NCBI RefSeq assembly: GCF_016595525.1
Contig: NZ_JAENII010000007.1
Coordinates: 124,001-188,000 of the forward strand
DNA: 64,000 bases
Origin: Haloferula rosea
GTDB taxonomy: Bacteria; Verrucomicrobiota; Verrucomicrobiia; Verrucomicrobiales; Akkermansiaceae
Direction: 5' to 3'
Both the position numbers and the translations under genes were made by a program. The notes beneath the pieces were generated by a model. That model was not told where the DNA came from. It ran no database searches and saw only the letters and a program-made list of their open reading frames with translations. Position 1 is the stretch's first letter. Every line of letters begins with the position of its first letter. Of the stretch, positions 8,328 to 16,450 are shown in pieces.

Positions 8328-9380
8328 TTATTGGTTGGAGTTGTCGAATGCGGCGTCGAAGGCAGCCTGATTCACCGGGAAATCCAGGTCCTTCACATAA
8401 GCACAGCTCTCGGTCGCGCCGTGGAAGCGGTCCATCCGACCGTCCTCCCACTCGATCGACAGCGGGCCTGTGTAGCCGATGTCGTTAAGGGCGACGATCA
8501 CTTCCTCGAAGTTGATGTCACCCCGTCCGACACTACGGAAGTCCCAGTAGCGGCGCGCATCCGTGAAATCCGTGTGTCCGCCGAACACTCCGACGTCTCC
8601 ATTGCCGTGCCCCCACCAGGCATCCTTCATGTGGGCATGATGGATCCGGTCCGCGAACGCCCGGATGAACTTCACGTAGTCGACCCCCTGGTAGCCAAGG
8701 TGGGACGGATCATAGTTGAACCCGAAGCGGGAGTGACCACCGACGGCTTCCACGGCTCGTGCAGCCGAGGCGATGTCGAATGCGATTTCAGTCGGGTGGA
8801 CCTCGAGCGCGAAGTAGACATCCTCGGCCTCGAACGCCTCAAGGATGGGCGCAAACCGTTTTGCGAAATCATCGAATCCGGCCTGAATGTATTCCTGACT
8901 GGTCGGAGGGAATGCATAGAGTGCGTGCCAGATCGATGAACCCGTGAATCCGTTCACCACGGCTTTCCCGGAGCCTCCAGGACGTCCTGCCATGTAGTTC
9001 TTGCCCGCATCGAGGAACTTGCGACACGCCTTGGCGGTATCGATCATCTCTTGGGCCGCACGCTGACGAACACCTTCCGGGTCCCCATCACCCCAAACGT
9101 GATCAGGCAGAATCGCCTGATGCCGGGAGTCGATCGGGTCACAGATGGCCTGACCGACCAGGTGCGATGAAATCGCGAAACACGAAAGATCGTGCTTTTT
9201 CAGCAGCTCCCAGCGAGCGGGAATGTAGGCCGGATCATTGAGTGCCGCCTGAACATCGAAATGATCCCCCCAACAGGCGAGTTCGACACCGTCAAAGCCC
9301 ATGGCTTTGACTTTCGGGAGCAGTTCTTCGGCGGGAATATCCGCCCATTGGCCGGTAAAGAGAGTAACAGGACGTGACAT
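8328..9380 (-). CDS. Sugar phosphate isomerase/epimerase (TIM barrel)
   Basis: The 350-residue protein starts [16 protein letters not shown] and carries the xylose-isomerase-like TIM-barrel pattern: [14 protein letters not shown], an [12 protein letters not shown] strand, [22 protein letters not shown] and [10 protein letters not shown]. The Glu, Asp, His and Glu residues on these strands form the metal site of the AP-endonuclease-2-like family. It is probably a divalent-metal-dependent sugar or inosose isomerase or epimerase. I chose the ATG at 9380 rather than one at 9404 because homologues I recall start with this segment; no strong Shine-Dalgarno supports either. It is the first gene of the operon running to 5161. 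Confidence 0.9.
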   Translation of the reverse strand: MSRPVTLFTGQWADIPAEELLPKVKAMGFDGVELACWGDHFDVQAALNDPAYIPARWELLKKHDLSCFAISSHLVGQAICDPIDSRHQAILPDHVWGDGDPEGVRQRAAQEMIDTAKACRKFLDAGKNYMAGRPGGSGKAVVNGFTGSSIWHALYAFPPTSQEYIQAGFDDFAKRFAPILEAFEAEDVYFALEVHPTEIAFDIASAARAVEAVGGHSRFGFNYDPSHLGYQGVDYVKFIRAFADRIHHAHMKDAWWGHGNGDVGVFGGHTDFTDARRYWDFRSVGRGDINFEEVIVALNDIGYTGPLSIEWEDGRMDRFHGATESCAYVKDLDFPVNQAAFDAAFDNSNQ

Positions 9381-9478
9381 GGTATTAGGTTTGTGGATCA
9401 ACAAGAGTGCGTGAATCTAGCGCCCGACCTTTCAGCCCGGCGACCGGAAAATGCCGGTGTTTTGGAGAAATCGAGACA

Positions 9479-10288
9479 TCAGCTGCGATCGAGCCCCACG
9501 AGCCGCCGCCAGCGCCCCTGAAGTCCTCTGCAGACCTCCCCTTCAGGCCAAGGTTTCTGGTCAAATTCGACGACGGGAACCACCCCGCGGATGGCGGAGG
9601 TCAGGAAGATTTCCGACGCTTCTCCAAGCTCCTGCATGGGAATCCTCCGCTCCCGGCATGGAATTCCCAGCTCGCTGGCCCACCGAAGCACCTTGGACCT
9701 CATCGTCCCCGGCAGACAGCCACTGTCCAGCGATGGGGTGACCAACTCCCCTCCAATCACGGCAAAGCCATTCGATGTCGTCCCCTCGCACCAGTCTCCC
9801 TTCGAATTGGCAAAAAGAAGCTCGTCCAAATCCCCCTGACCAGCAGCCATCCGAAGCGCCATCAGATTCTCGGCGTAGCTGGTGCATTTCACCCCCGCGA
9901 GTGGAGAGCGCTCATCCCTCGCCCACGGCGCCGTGGCGACCTTCAACCTACGAGGCCCCTCCGTCCAAGGAACGAGGGTGAGCACCGTCTTCTCGTTTTC
10001 TCCGTGATCGGACGCCAATCCACCTTCCCCCGCGGATCGCATCACCCGACCTCGCAGCATCCCATCCTCAAACTCCGCCGAGTGTTGCTGAATCGCTTCG
10101 GCAACCACCCGCCAATCCGGACACCGTAGACCCATCCGCTCGCATCCGTCCTCCATCCTCTGCCTGTGGGACGGCGCATCGACGATGCTCCCCTCCACCA
10201 CCAACAGGGTTTCGAACACCCCCATGCCATGGGACAACGCACGGTCGTCCAACCAGTCACCCGATCCCTCCAGCAGCCATGAGCTCAC
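9479..10288 (-). CDS. Class IV aminotransferase / aminodeoxychorismate lyase-like
   Basis: This 269-residue PLP enzyme has a fold type IV layout: DDRALSHGMGVFETLLV near the N terminus, the lysine-containing GVKCTSYAENLMA (predicted PLP lysine), FANSKGDWCEGTTSNGFAV, and a C-terminal LPGTMRSKVLRWASE and EIFLTSAIRGVVPV. The pattern is closest to 4-amino-4-deoxychorismate lyase (PabC) of folate synthesis. D-amino-acid or branched-chain transaminases of the same fold are the alternatives. No pabA or pabB is adjacent, so the role is inferred from the family. It lies 83 bp downstream of the ArgA-like gene. Confidence 0.82.
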   Translation of the reverse strand: MSSWLLEGSGDWLDDRALSHGMGVFETLLVVEGSIVDAPSHRQRMEDGCERMGLRCPDWRVVAEAIQQHSAEFEDGMLRGRVMRSAGEGGLASDHGENEKTVLTLVPWTEGPRRLKVATAPWARDERSPLAGVKCTSYAENLMALRMAAGQGDLDELLFANSKGDWCEGTTSNGFAVIGGELVTPSLDSGCLPGTMRSKVLRWASELGIPCRERRIPMQELGEASEIFLTSAIRGVVPVVEFDQKPWPEGEVCRGLQGRWRRLVGLDRS

Positions 10289-10371
10289 AATCGGAAGACT
10301 GAACGATGCTTCGCCATCAGCAAACCCAAAATATCATGATGCCGATTCCGCTCCTGAGCGGTTGCATTTCC

Positions 10372-11460
10372 TCAGCATCCGGCGAAAGACTTCAGAAACA
10401 CCCGCGAATCACGACCACTGGACAACAACTGATCCCGCCGTGCGCCGGGAAGATCTGAAATACTACCTTCGCGGTATTTCATCGTATCGAGGAAGAAACT
10501 TGCGGCGCGATTGCTCAGGGCGAACACCTCGGGAACCCCATCGCGCTTTGCGACACATTCCGCATGCCGTGCAAGGTCCGCACCATATCCCCTCCCTTCG
10601 TGCGCCATTTTCACGTAGAGACAGGCCACTTCGGCCGTCCGTTCCGCGGGATAGCCATGGACGGCGACACAGCCGACAACATTCCCGTCGATGGTCATGA
10701 CGTGATAGTCATCGATCCGGTCCAGGATGTCCTCGTAGTTCCGGGGCACGAGCTTGCTCCTCCGCACCGAGCGCCCGATCATGCCGAGCAACTCCGGAAT
10801 ATCCTCTTCCCTCAGAGCACGGATCTCCCGATAGGCATCGGCGTGGACCATCGTGCCGACCCCTTCGTTGGAGAACAGTTCATCGACCAACACGCCCTGC
10901 TGCCGACCGTTCAGCACATGCACCCGAGGCACCCCCTGCGCGCAGGCGGCGGCAGCGGCCAGAAGAAGATCCGCACCGATCACATTGCCATCCTTGGCAA
11001 CGGACGGAGCATCGCCCGCACGGACGGCCGGTACCGGTTCTCCATCAATCAAGATGGCCTGCTCAAGCAGGGTAATCAATTTAACCGCACCCATTTCCAC
11101 GGTAAAGGTCACGACCTCAGAGTCGAGTGGTGCATTCGACGAGGCATCCGCGACCACGGTCTGTCCCCGGCCGTGGATCGACTTGGCTTCGGCAACCGCA
11201 GCCGGATCTCCCAAGGGGACTGACAGGCGGGCCGACTTGATCTCGCACTCAAGCGTCCAGTCGTAGAGCTCCTTCACATCTCCCCCAAGGACGCCCAGCA
11301 CCAGCTTGACGCCCACCGACTCCAGTGCCGCCAGATCGAGCAGGCTTTCGGCCACCGCAGGTTCAGGCAACAGGCCGGCCTCAATCAATACGACGAACAC
11401 CCGCCCACGGAACTGCGGAACATACTGAAGAACTGCCCTTACATCACCCTGCTCGGCCAC
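10372..11460 (-). CDS. argA: Amino-acid N-acetyltransferase (ArgA-like, AAK-like plus GNAT domains)
   Basis: The 362-residue protein begins with an amino-acid-kinase-like domain (VFVVLIEAGLLPE, GVKLVLGVLGG) and continues into a GNAT acetyltransferase domain from about residue 225. That domain has IREIRALREEDIPELL, the acceptor strand MTIDGNVVGCVAVHGYP and the acetyl-CoA loop MAHEGRGYGADLARH. This order is that of bacterial N-acetylglutamate synthase, the first step of arginine synthesis, where the kinase-like domain binds arginine and is not a kinase. At 362 residues it is shorter than the E. coli enzyme (443). The kinase-like part looks degenerate, so feedback control may differ. Confidence 0.78.
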   Translation of the reverse strand: MAEQGDVRAVLQYVPQFRGRVFVVLIEAGLLPEPAVAESLLDLAALESVGVKLVLGVLGGDVKELYDWTLECEIKSARLSVPLGDPAAVAEAKSIHGRGQTVVADASSNAPLDSEVVTFTVEMGAVKLITLLEQAILIDGEPVPAVRAGDAPSVAKDGNVIGADLLLAAAAACAQGVPRVHVLNGRQQGVLVDELFSNEGVGTMVHADAYREIRALREEDIPELLGMIGRSVRRSKLVPRNYEDILDRIDDYHVMTIDGNVVGCVAVHGYPAERTAEVACLYVKMAHEGRGYGADLARHAECVAKRDGVPEVFALSNRAASFFLDTMKYREGSISDLPGARRDQLLSSGRDSRVFLKSFAGC

Positions 11461-11469
11461 GACGTGACG

Positions 11470-11988
11470 CTAACGGGTCTCCACACCGGACGCAAGGGAG
11501 GTATCCGCCTCCCGCCTGCGAATGCACAGAACCCCCGCCAAGTGGCACATCGGGAAAACCATGATGCAAACGAGCCCGGGACCCATTTGCCAGTAGTCCG
11601 GATTCGGCGTTTCGACCACCAGCAGCCAACAAAACATGACGGTCAAACCAACCACAACCAAGGAAGAGCTTACAGCGATGAACCACCAAAGCACGCGGTT
11701 GGCGGCCACGATCCCAATCACAAACGGAGAAACGAGGACCACCAGAGTCCCGAGAAGCAACCCACCGGAAATGGCCGCACCCAGAAGATCAAAACTGCCT
11801 GGATCGATGACCTCGCTCAAGAGTTCAGGCCAGATCCGGTAACCCATGAATGCCTTCATCTCAGCGACGCTTGCACCACTGCTGTAATCCCGACCATAGC
11901 TGAACGGGACCACCTGCAATAGAATCAGGAGAACCGCAGCACCGGTGAAGAATGCCAGCGCGAAGAGATCGGACCGCCTCCAAGTCAT
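11470..11988 (-). CDS. Small four-helix membrane protein, coupled to lnt
   Basis: The 172-residue protein has four strongly hydrophobic segments (FALAFFTGAAVLLILLQVV; LLGAAISGGLLLGTLVVL; a WWFIAVSSSLVVVGL segment; LVCIMVFPMCHLAGVLC) and no recognised domain. Its ATG (11988-11986) overlaps the TGA of lnt in an ATGA arrangement, indicating translational coupling. I reject the longer upstream frame because it runs through lnt in another frame. The function is unknown; its link to lnt suggests an envelope role, which is inference. Confidence 0.65.
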   Translation of the reverse strand: MTWRRSDLFALAFFTGAAVLLILLQVVPFSYGRDYSSGASVAEMKAFMGYRIWPELLSEVIDPGSFDLLGAAISGGLLLGTLVVLVSPFVIGIVAANRVLWWFIAVSSSLVVVGLTVMFCWLLVVETPNPDYWQMGPGLVCIMVFPMCHLAGVLCIRRREADTSLASGVETR

Positions 11989-13799
11989 CCACGCCGCCCT
12001 TTCCAGATGCCGACCACCAGTCCTGACAGCCCCAACATGACCACTCCAAGGTCTCCGATCAGCATGTAGAGCGTGAGGGATGGCTCCTTCGGAATGTCCA
12101 CCTCGGCAAGCAACCATCCTCGGGTAAAGTGGCTTCCATTCTCATCCCTGAGTTCCTGGGGTGGCCCTCCATCAGGATGAGCCGTACTCCCCAATGGATT
12201 CACCGCGGCCGATACGCCATTGTTGGCACTGCGAACCATGGGCCGTCGCAACTCGATCGCCCGGAAGCGCGCATTGGCAAAATGCTGGGCGGCACCCGGA
12301 CTCTCCCGGAACCAGCCGTCATTGGTCACATTGACAATCCACTGCGGTCCTTGACGGATAAACCGCCTCATCAGACGGGGCACTGTATCCTCGAAACACA
12401 CCGATGGAATCAGGCCGACACTCTCGCCCGCGGCCTCGACCATCAGAGGATCAAAGCTCTCACCCTTCGCAAAGGCGCCCCCATAGCTCGCACCGGACTG
12501 CTGCTCGTAAATCGCCTTCAGAAACGGCAGGGTTTCCACCAAGGGGATGTATTCGCCGAAGATGACCAGATGATGCTTGCGGTAGGTGAGCAATTCACTG
12601 CTTTCGTCAAACACCGCGAGCGAGTTCCACAGACGCGCGTCAACCTTCTCAACAAAATCCTGACCCAACCGTTCGCCTTCGACCTCGTTCAGGCCCATCG
12701 CAAGCGTGAACGTTCCCTGCTCCCGGATCCGGGCCAAGGTCTCGAGATTCTGCCCCCACATCGCCCAGTCCTCGTCACCGATTCTGAGAATCCGCCCATA
12801 CAGCGCCGACTCCGGCCAGATGATCCAGTCCGGCGTGTTCAAGCGGATCTCCTGCCCCAGCGCCGCCGCCTCCTCAAACCGACTGGCGTCCTGCCGTTCA
12901 ATCTCCTCGAGCGCCTCAAGGGTTTCCTCCTCGTATCCGAAATGAATCTCTTCAGGCGACCACAAACGCTTCGCCGCATCCTGCGGAACATTCAACTGCA
13001 CGAGCAGCACTTTCAGCCTCACATGCTCGCCCTGAGGCACCGTGTGCAAACGCCAGACGCCATAACAGAACGCCACCGCGATCAGCATGGCTGCGACTCC
13101 GAAATCCACGTGGGGCTTCAATCGCCCACGCTTCGTTTCCGCCCACAGGCGGACCCCCGTCTGAACCAGCACCGCCTGCAGGAAGACCGGCAGGAACGAC
13201 AAGCCACAGATCCCCAGCAGGTCGGCAGACTGGGCCATCACCGGAGTTTCATGGAAGGCGACCCCCAGGGAATTCCAGCCGAATCCGGTAAACAGCCAGC
13301 CCCGCAACCATTCAAGTCCGCACCATGTCGAAGCCGCGGCAAATGCAAAGATCAGCGAGTCCCATGAGGCGCGCCAATGGCTTTTCGGATCGGCCGCTTT
13401 GCCGACCTTGGCACGAACCTTTCGCTGGATGGCAGAATCCTTCTTACCCTCTTCTTCCTTGGGCTTCCAAGGGTTCACCCATTTCCCGATCAACAGCCCC
13501 CATACCCCCGGAAAGATACCGAGGTAGGCAGCCAACGCGACCCACCCCACCGAGGTCACCTCGGTCAACCAGTGCAGACTGACCAGAGATGCGACAAACC
13601 CGGCCAGCCAGCCCATGCCAAAACCCTTCCAACCCCGCCTGCCCTTGGCAGACCAGATCGCAATGAATAGAGGTAGAAGACAGACCCAGACCCAACCGGC
13701 CCAATTGAATGGCGGAAACAGCAATCCGATGATCCCGCCCGTCACCACCGCGGCACCGATGCGCAGGACACCGCCCCCCCTTGGAGAAGAACCAGCCAT
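11985..13799 (-). CDS. lnt: Apolipoprotein N-acyltransferase
   Basis: This 604-residue integral membrane enzyme transfers the third acyl chain to the N-terminal cysteine of diacylated lipoproteins. The N-terminal half has several membrane segments; a charged loop near residue 120 (EEEGKKDSAIQRK) is an insertion relative to shorter homologues. The C-terminal half is a nitrilase domain with the catalytic elements: Glu in DWIIWPESALYG, Lys in the YRKHHLVIFGEYIP region, and Cys in SVCFEDTVPRL. E. coli Lnt has 512 residues, so this one is about 90 longer. The presence of at least three predicted lipoproteins in this window fits its role. The next gene starts within its stop codon. Confidence 0.92.
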   Translation of the reverse strand: MAGSSPRGGGVLRIGAAVVTGGIIGLLFPPFNWAGWVWVCLLPLFIAIWSAKGRRGWKGFGMGWLAGFVASLVSLHWLTEVTSVGWVALAAYLGIFPGVWGLLIGKWVNPWKPKEEEGKKDSAIQRKVRAKVGKAADPKSHWRASWDSLIFAFAAASTWCGLEWLRGWLFTGFGWNSLGVAFHETPVMAQSADLLGICGLSFLPVFLQAVLVQTGVRLWAETKRGRLKPHVDFGVAAMLIAVAFCYGVWRLHTVPQGEHVRLKVLLVQLNVPQDAAKRLWSPEEIHFGYEEETLEALEEIERQDASRFEEAAALGQEIRLNTPDWIIWPESALYGRILRIGDEDWAMWGQNLETLARIREQGTFTLAMGLNEVEGERLGQDFVEKVDARLWNSLAVFDESSELLTYRKHHLVIFGEYIPLVETLPFLKAIYEQQSGASYGGAFAKGESFDPLMVEAAGESVGLIPSVCFEDTVPRLMRRFIRQGPQWIVNVTNDGWFRESPGAAQHFANARFRAIELRRPMVRSANNGVSAAVNPLGSTAHPDGGPPQELRDENGSHFTRGWLLAEVDIPKEPSLTLYMLIGDLGVVMLGLSGLVVGIWKGRRG

Positions 13800-13801
13800 C
13801 G

Positions 13802-15730
13802 TCAGCGCATGCGCTCCGCCGCATCCGATTCAATCGCCGACCAGAGCCGGTCAAGCGATTCCGAAACGGCGGCCTTTGATCCAGCAAGCTCATCCGTGGG
13901 CGGGGACTTCGCGAACAGGTAGAACTTGATCTTCGGCTCCGTCCCCGACGGACGGACCGCGAACGATCGGCCATCCGCCAGATCAACAAACAACATGCCT
14001 TCCTTGGGAAGCTCGTCGCCCTCTTCGTCAAAGATCGTCTCCACCGAAAAGTCACGCACCCGCTCGACCGCCACCCCATCCACCTCGGTGGGAGGACGCT
14101 GCGAGAACGACCTGGCAAGGGACTGGATTTTTGCGGCCCCATCCGCCCCTTCCATGACCAGCGCCTTTCCACGCTCCTCATGGTAGCCAAACTCCTTGTA
14201 AATCTCGTCGAGCAGATCCGGCAGCGTCGTCCCCTTCGCCTTGGCGTAGGCCGCCACTTCGGCGAACATCACGGCCGCACCATTCGCATCCTTATCGCGG
14301 ACGAAGTCACAACCCAGATAGCCGTAGCTTTCCTCACCACCGAACAGGAAGAACCGCGAGTATTCCAAGCGCAGCTTGCGGGTCGTGTCCTCGTCGAGCG
14401 AGCGATAGTCGCCCTTCTTGTCCTCGGGGATGGCGTCCTCGTATTTCCTCAGCTTCGAGGCGATGTACTTGAACCCAGTCAGCGTATTCACCACACCCAG
14501 ACCGAACTTGGCGGCAATCGCACTCTGCAGTTCCGTCGTGACGAAGGTTTTGACGAAAAGCGCGCGCGCCCGAGTCGTCTCGTTGAGCCAACCAATCTCG
14601 AAGGCCGCCTGGGCCCGATACCATGCCATCAGCGACCCGATCTGGTTACCCGTCAGCAAGCGCATGACCCCCGCTCCGTCACGAGCGACCACTCCCATGC
14701 GGTCACTATCAGGATCCGTTCCGATCACGATCTCCGCACCCTCCTGCTCGGCGAGGGCGATGCCCATCTCGAGAGCCGCGGCATTCTCCGGGTTCGGCGA
14801 GGCGACAGTCGGAAACCGCCCGTCACGCACGTCCTGCTCCGGCACCGTCAGCACCTCGAAACCGAGTTCCTTCAGCATCGGAACCGTGATCTGGCCACCC
14901 GTGCCATGGAGGTTGGTGAACACCACCTTCGCGGAAGCCCCCTCAAGCAACGACGGCTGCATCAGCAGTGACTTCAGTCGGTCCATGTAGCCCCGATCCG
15001 CCTCGGCACCCAGCACCGTGATTCGGCCGCGCTGATCGTCTGCAACCGCATCATACTCTTCGCTCTCGATGGCATTCACCTCCGCGATGATCTCCGATGC
15101 GTGCGGCTCGACGATCTGAGCTCCATCATTGAAGTAGGCCTTGAATCCATTGTCGTGCGACGGGTTGTGGCTCGCCGTCAACACCACCCCGGCATCCGCC
15201 CGGAGGTCCCGGACCGCGAATGAGAGCTGAGGCGTCGAGCGGGCATCCTCGAACAGCCACGCATCGCAACCCAGTTCCGACGCGACCTTCGCGCAGAACT
15301 CGGCGAAATCCCTCGAAAAGTGGCGGGTATCATGAGCGAAAACCAGCTTGGGCTTCCGCTCCGTTCCCACATGCCGCTTCGCATACGCGATCAATCCCCG
15401 CACCGCTCGCGAGACATTGAAGAAATTCATCGATGCCGTGCCACTGCACGGATGCTCCGGCCTCTCATTCGGTCCACCCTCGCCCTGCTCCGCAGTCGTG
15501 ACCACCCGCCCGATCGTCCGCCCTCGCAATCCGCCGGTCCCGAAGGCCAGAGTCTTGAAAAACCGGTCATTCAACTCCTCCCACTCACCACGTACCGCGA
15601 GCTCCGTCACCGAAGCAAGCACCACTGGGCTCGTCGAGGCATTCAGCAGCAAATCGATGTTCTTGCGGGCGTCAGGCAGTAGAAGTCCGTCCTTGGTGGC
15701 TTGGTCGAGGGTCGAGGCGAGGTCGCTCAT
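13802..15730 (-). CDS. Phosphoglucomutase/phosphomannomutase family protein
   Basis: The 642-residue protein is an alpha-D-phosphohexomutase. It has the phosphoserine loop LTASHNPSHDNG, the metal-binding loop IGTDPDSDRMG, the sugar-specificity loop FGGEESYGYLG, and the phosphate-binding loop RPSGTEPKIKFY near the C terminus, in the usual order of domains 1 to 4. It is predicted to interconvert hexose-1-phosphate and hexose-6-phosphate, feeding glycogen and nucleotide-sugar synthesis (malQ at 39922 and rfbA at 51640 use related pools). I chose the ATG at 15730 rather than 15796 because the family starts near SDLASTLD. Only 2 bp separate its stop from the lnt start, so cotranscription with lnt is likely. 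Confidence 0.9.
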   Translation of the reverse strand: MSDLASTLDQATKDGLLLPDARKNIDLLLNASTSPVVLASVTELAVRGEWEELNDRFFKTLAFGTGGLRGRTIGRVVTTAEQGEGGPNERPEHPCSGTASMNFFNVSRAVRGLIAYAKRHVGTERKPKLVFAHDTRHFSRDFAEFCAKVASELGCDAWLFEDARSTPQLSFAVRDLRADAGVVLTASHNPSHDNGFKAYFNDGAQIVEPHASEIIAEVNAIESEEYDAVADDQRGRITVLGAEADRGYMDRLKSLLMQPSLLEGASAKVVFTNLHGTGGQITVPMLKELGFEVLTVPEQDVRDGRFPTVASPNPENAAALEMGIALAEQEGAEIVIGTDPDSDRMGVVARDGAGVMRLLTGNQIGSLMAWYRAQAAFEIGWLNETTRARALFVKTFVTTELQSAIAAKFGLGVVNTLTGFKYIASKLRKYEDAIPEDKKGDYRSLDEDTTRKLRLEYSRFFLFGGEESYGYLGCDFVRDKDANGAAVMFAEVAAYAKAKGTTLPDLLDEIYKEFGYHEERGKALVMEGADGAAKIQSLARSFSQRPPTEVDGVAVERVRDFSVETIFDEEGDELPKEGMLFVDLADGRSFAVRPSGTEPKIKFYLFAKSPPTDELAGSKAAVSESLDRLWSAIESDAAERMR

Positions 15731-15823
15731 GTCGCGGCGAATGCTAGCGCGCCCACCGTACAAGGCAATGCCGCCCATTCGAGAAATGAGCGGCATTGCA
15801 AAAATCAGGACTCAGGAAGGAGA

Positions 15824-16276
15824 TCAATTCGCATTGGGAAGCAACCAGAGCACCTGATGGTAGGCCTTCCCGGTTCCGTCCTCAAAGACCTGGAGGTTGG
15901 CGCGTTCAAAGCCCTTCTTCCGCATGCTCAGGTCGATCTGGTAAAACTCACTCTCGGACAAACCCCAGAAGACGGCGAACTCACGATGGTTCTCGCCGGT
16001 GAACTTCTTCATCACGTGGCGATACTGATGGAAGCCGCCGTTGTTGCGCCCCTCGGTATAGGCAAAATACATGCCCTCTTTCCGCTCTTCGTAGGCCACC
16101 TGTTGGTCCGCCTTGCTCATCCATTCGGAGAATTCGCTCTCCTTGAATGGCTCTTTCAAACTCGAATATCCACTGCTCATGTTGGTCTTCTGCGATGAGG
16201 TCGCGGTTGTCTTTTCACCACAGGAAAACGACAGACTGGAAACAGCCACCACCAGCAAACACTTCAATTTCCGCAT
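15824..16276 (-). CDS. Small hypothetical lipoprotein
   Basis: The 150-residue precursor starts MRKLKCLLVVAVSSLSFSCG, a lipoprotein signal with lipobox LSFSC and the acylated Cys at residue 19. The mature part is polar, with an acidic and lysine-rich middle and a C-terminal QVLWLLPNAN. I recognise no domain. It is upstream of the phosphohexomutase gene on the same strand, with 93 bp between its stop and that start. Confidence 0.6.
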   Translation of the reverse strand: MRKLKCLLVVAVSSLSFSCGEKTTATSSQKTNMSSGYSSLKEPFKESEFSEWMSKADQQVAYEERKEGMYFAYTEGRNNGGFHQYRHVMKKFTGENHREFAVFWGLSESEFYQIDLSMRKKGFERANLQVFEDGTGKAYHQVLWLLPNAN

Positions 16277-16383
16277 AGCCGATTGTTAGCCCAGACCGCT
16301 CGTCCTTGGCAAGGGGCGAACCTGCCAAATTGGCGAAATCCGTCCACCAACCTCAAGTCACTCCGTCGCTGCCCCGAACGCAC

Positions 16384-16419
16384 GAAAAAGGGTGCGGTGA
16401 CCCATGGCCACCGCACCCT
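16384..16419 (-). terminator. Rho-independent terminator of the giant autotransporter gene
   Basis: On the minus strand a perfect 11-bp stem (AGGGTGCGGTG with CACCGCACCCT) encloses a 9-base loop and is followed immediately by five T residues. It starts about 30 bases beyond the stop of the autotransporter gene, as expected for an intrinsic terminator. Confidence 0.9.
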
Positions 16420-16450
16420 GTGAGATTCGTGCTAGATACTGCCGATCAGC

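Noticed and set aside
12129-13367. 412-codon plus-strand frame opposite lnt
   Set aside because: It is rich in Arg, His and Pro and has no domain. Lnt catalytic motifs lie on the opposite strand.
14180-14971. 263-codon plus-strand frame opposite the phosphohexomutase
   Set aside because: It is a shadow of a conserved enzyme and no family is recognised.
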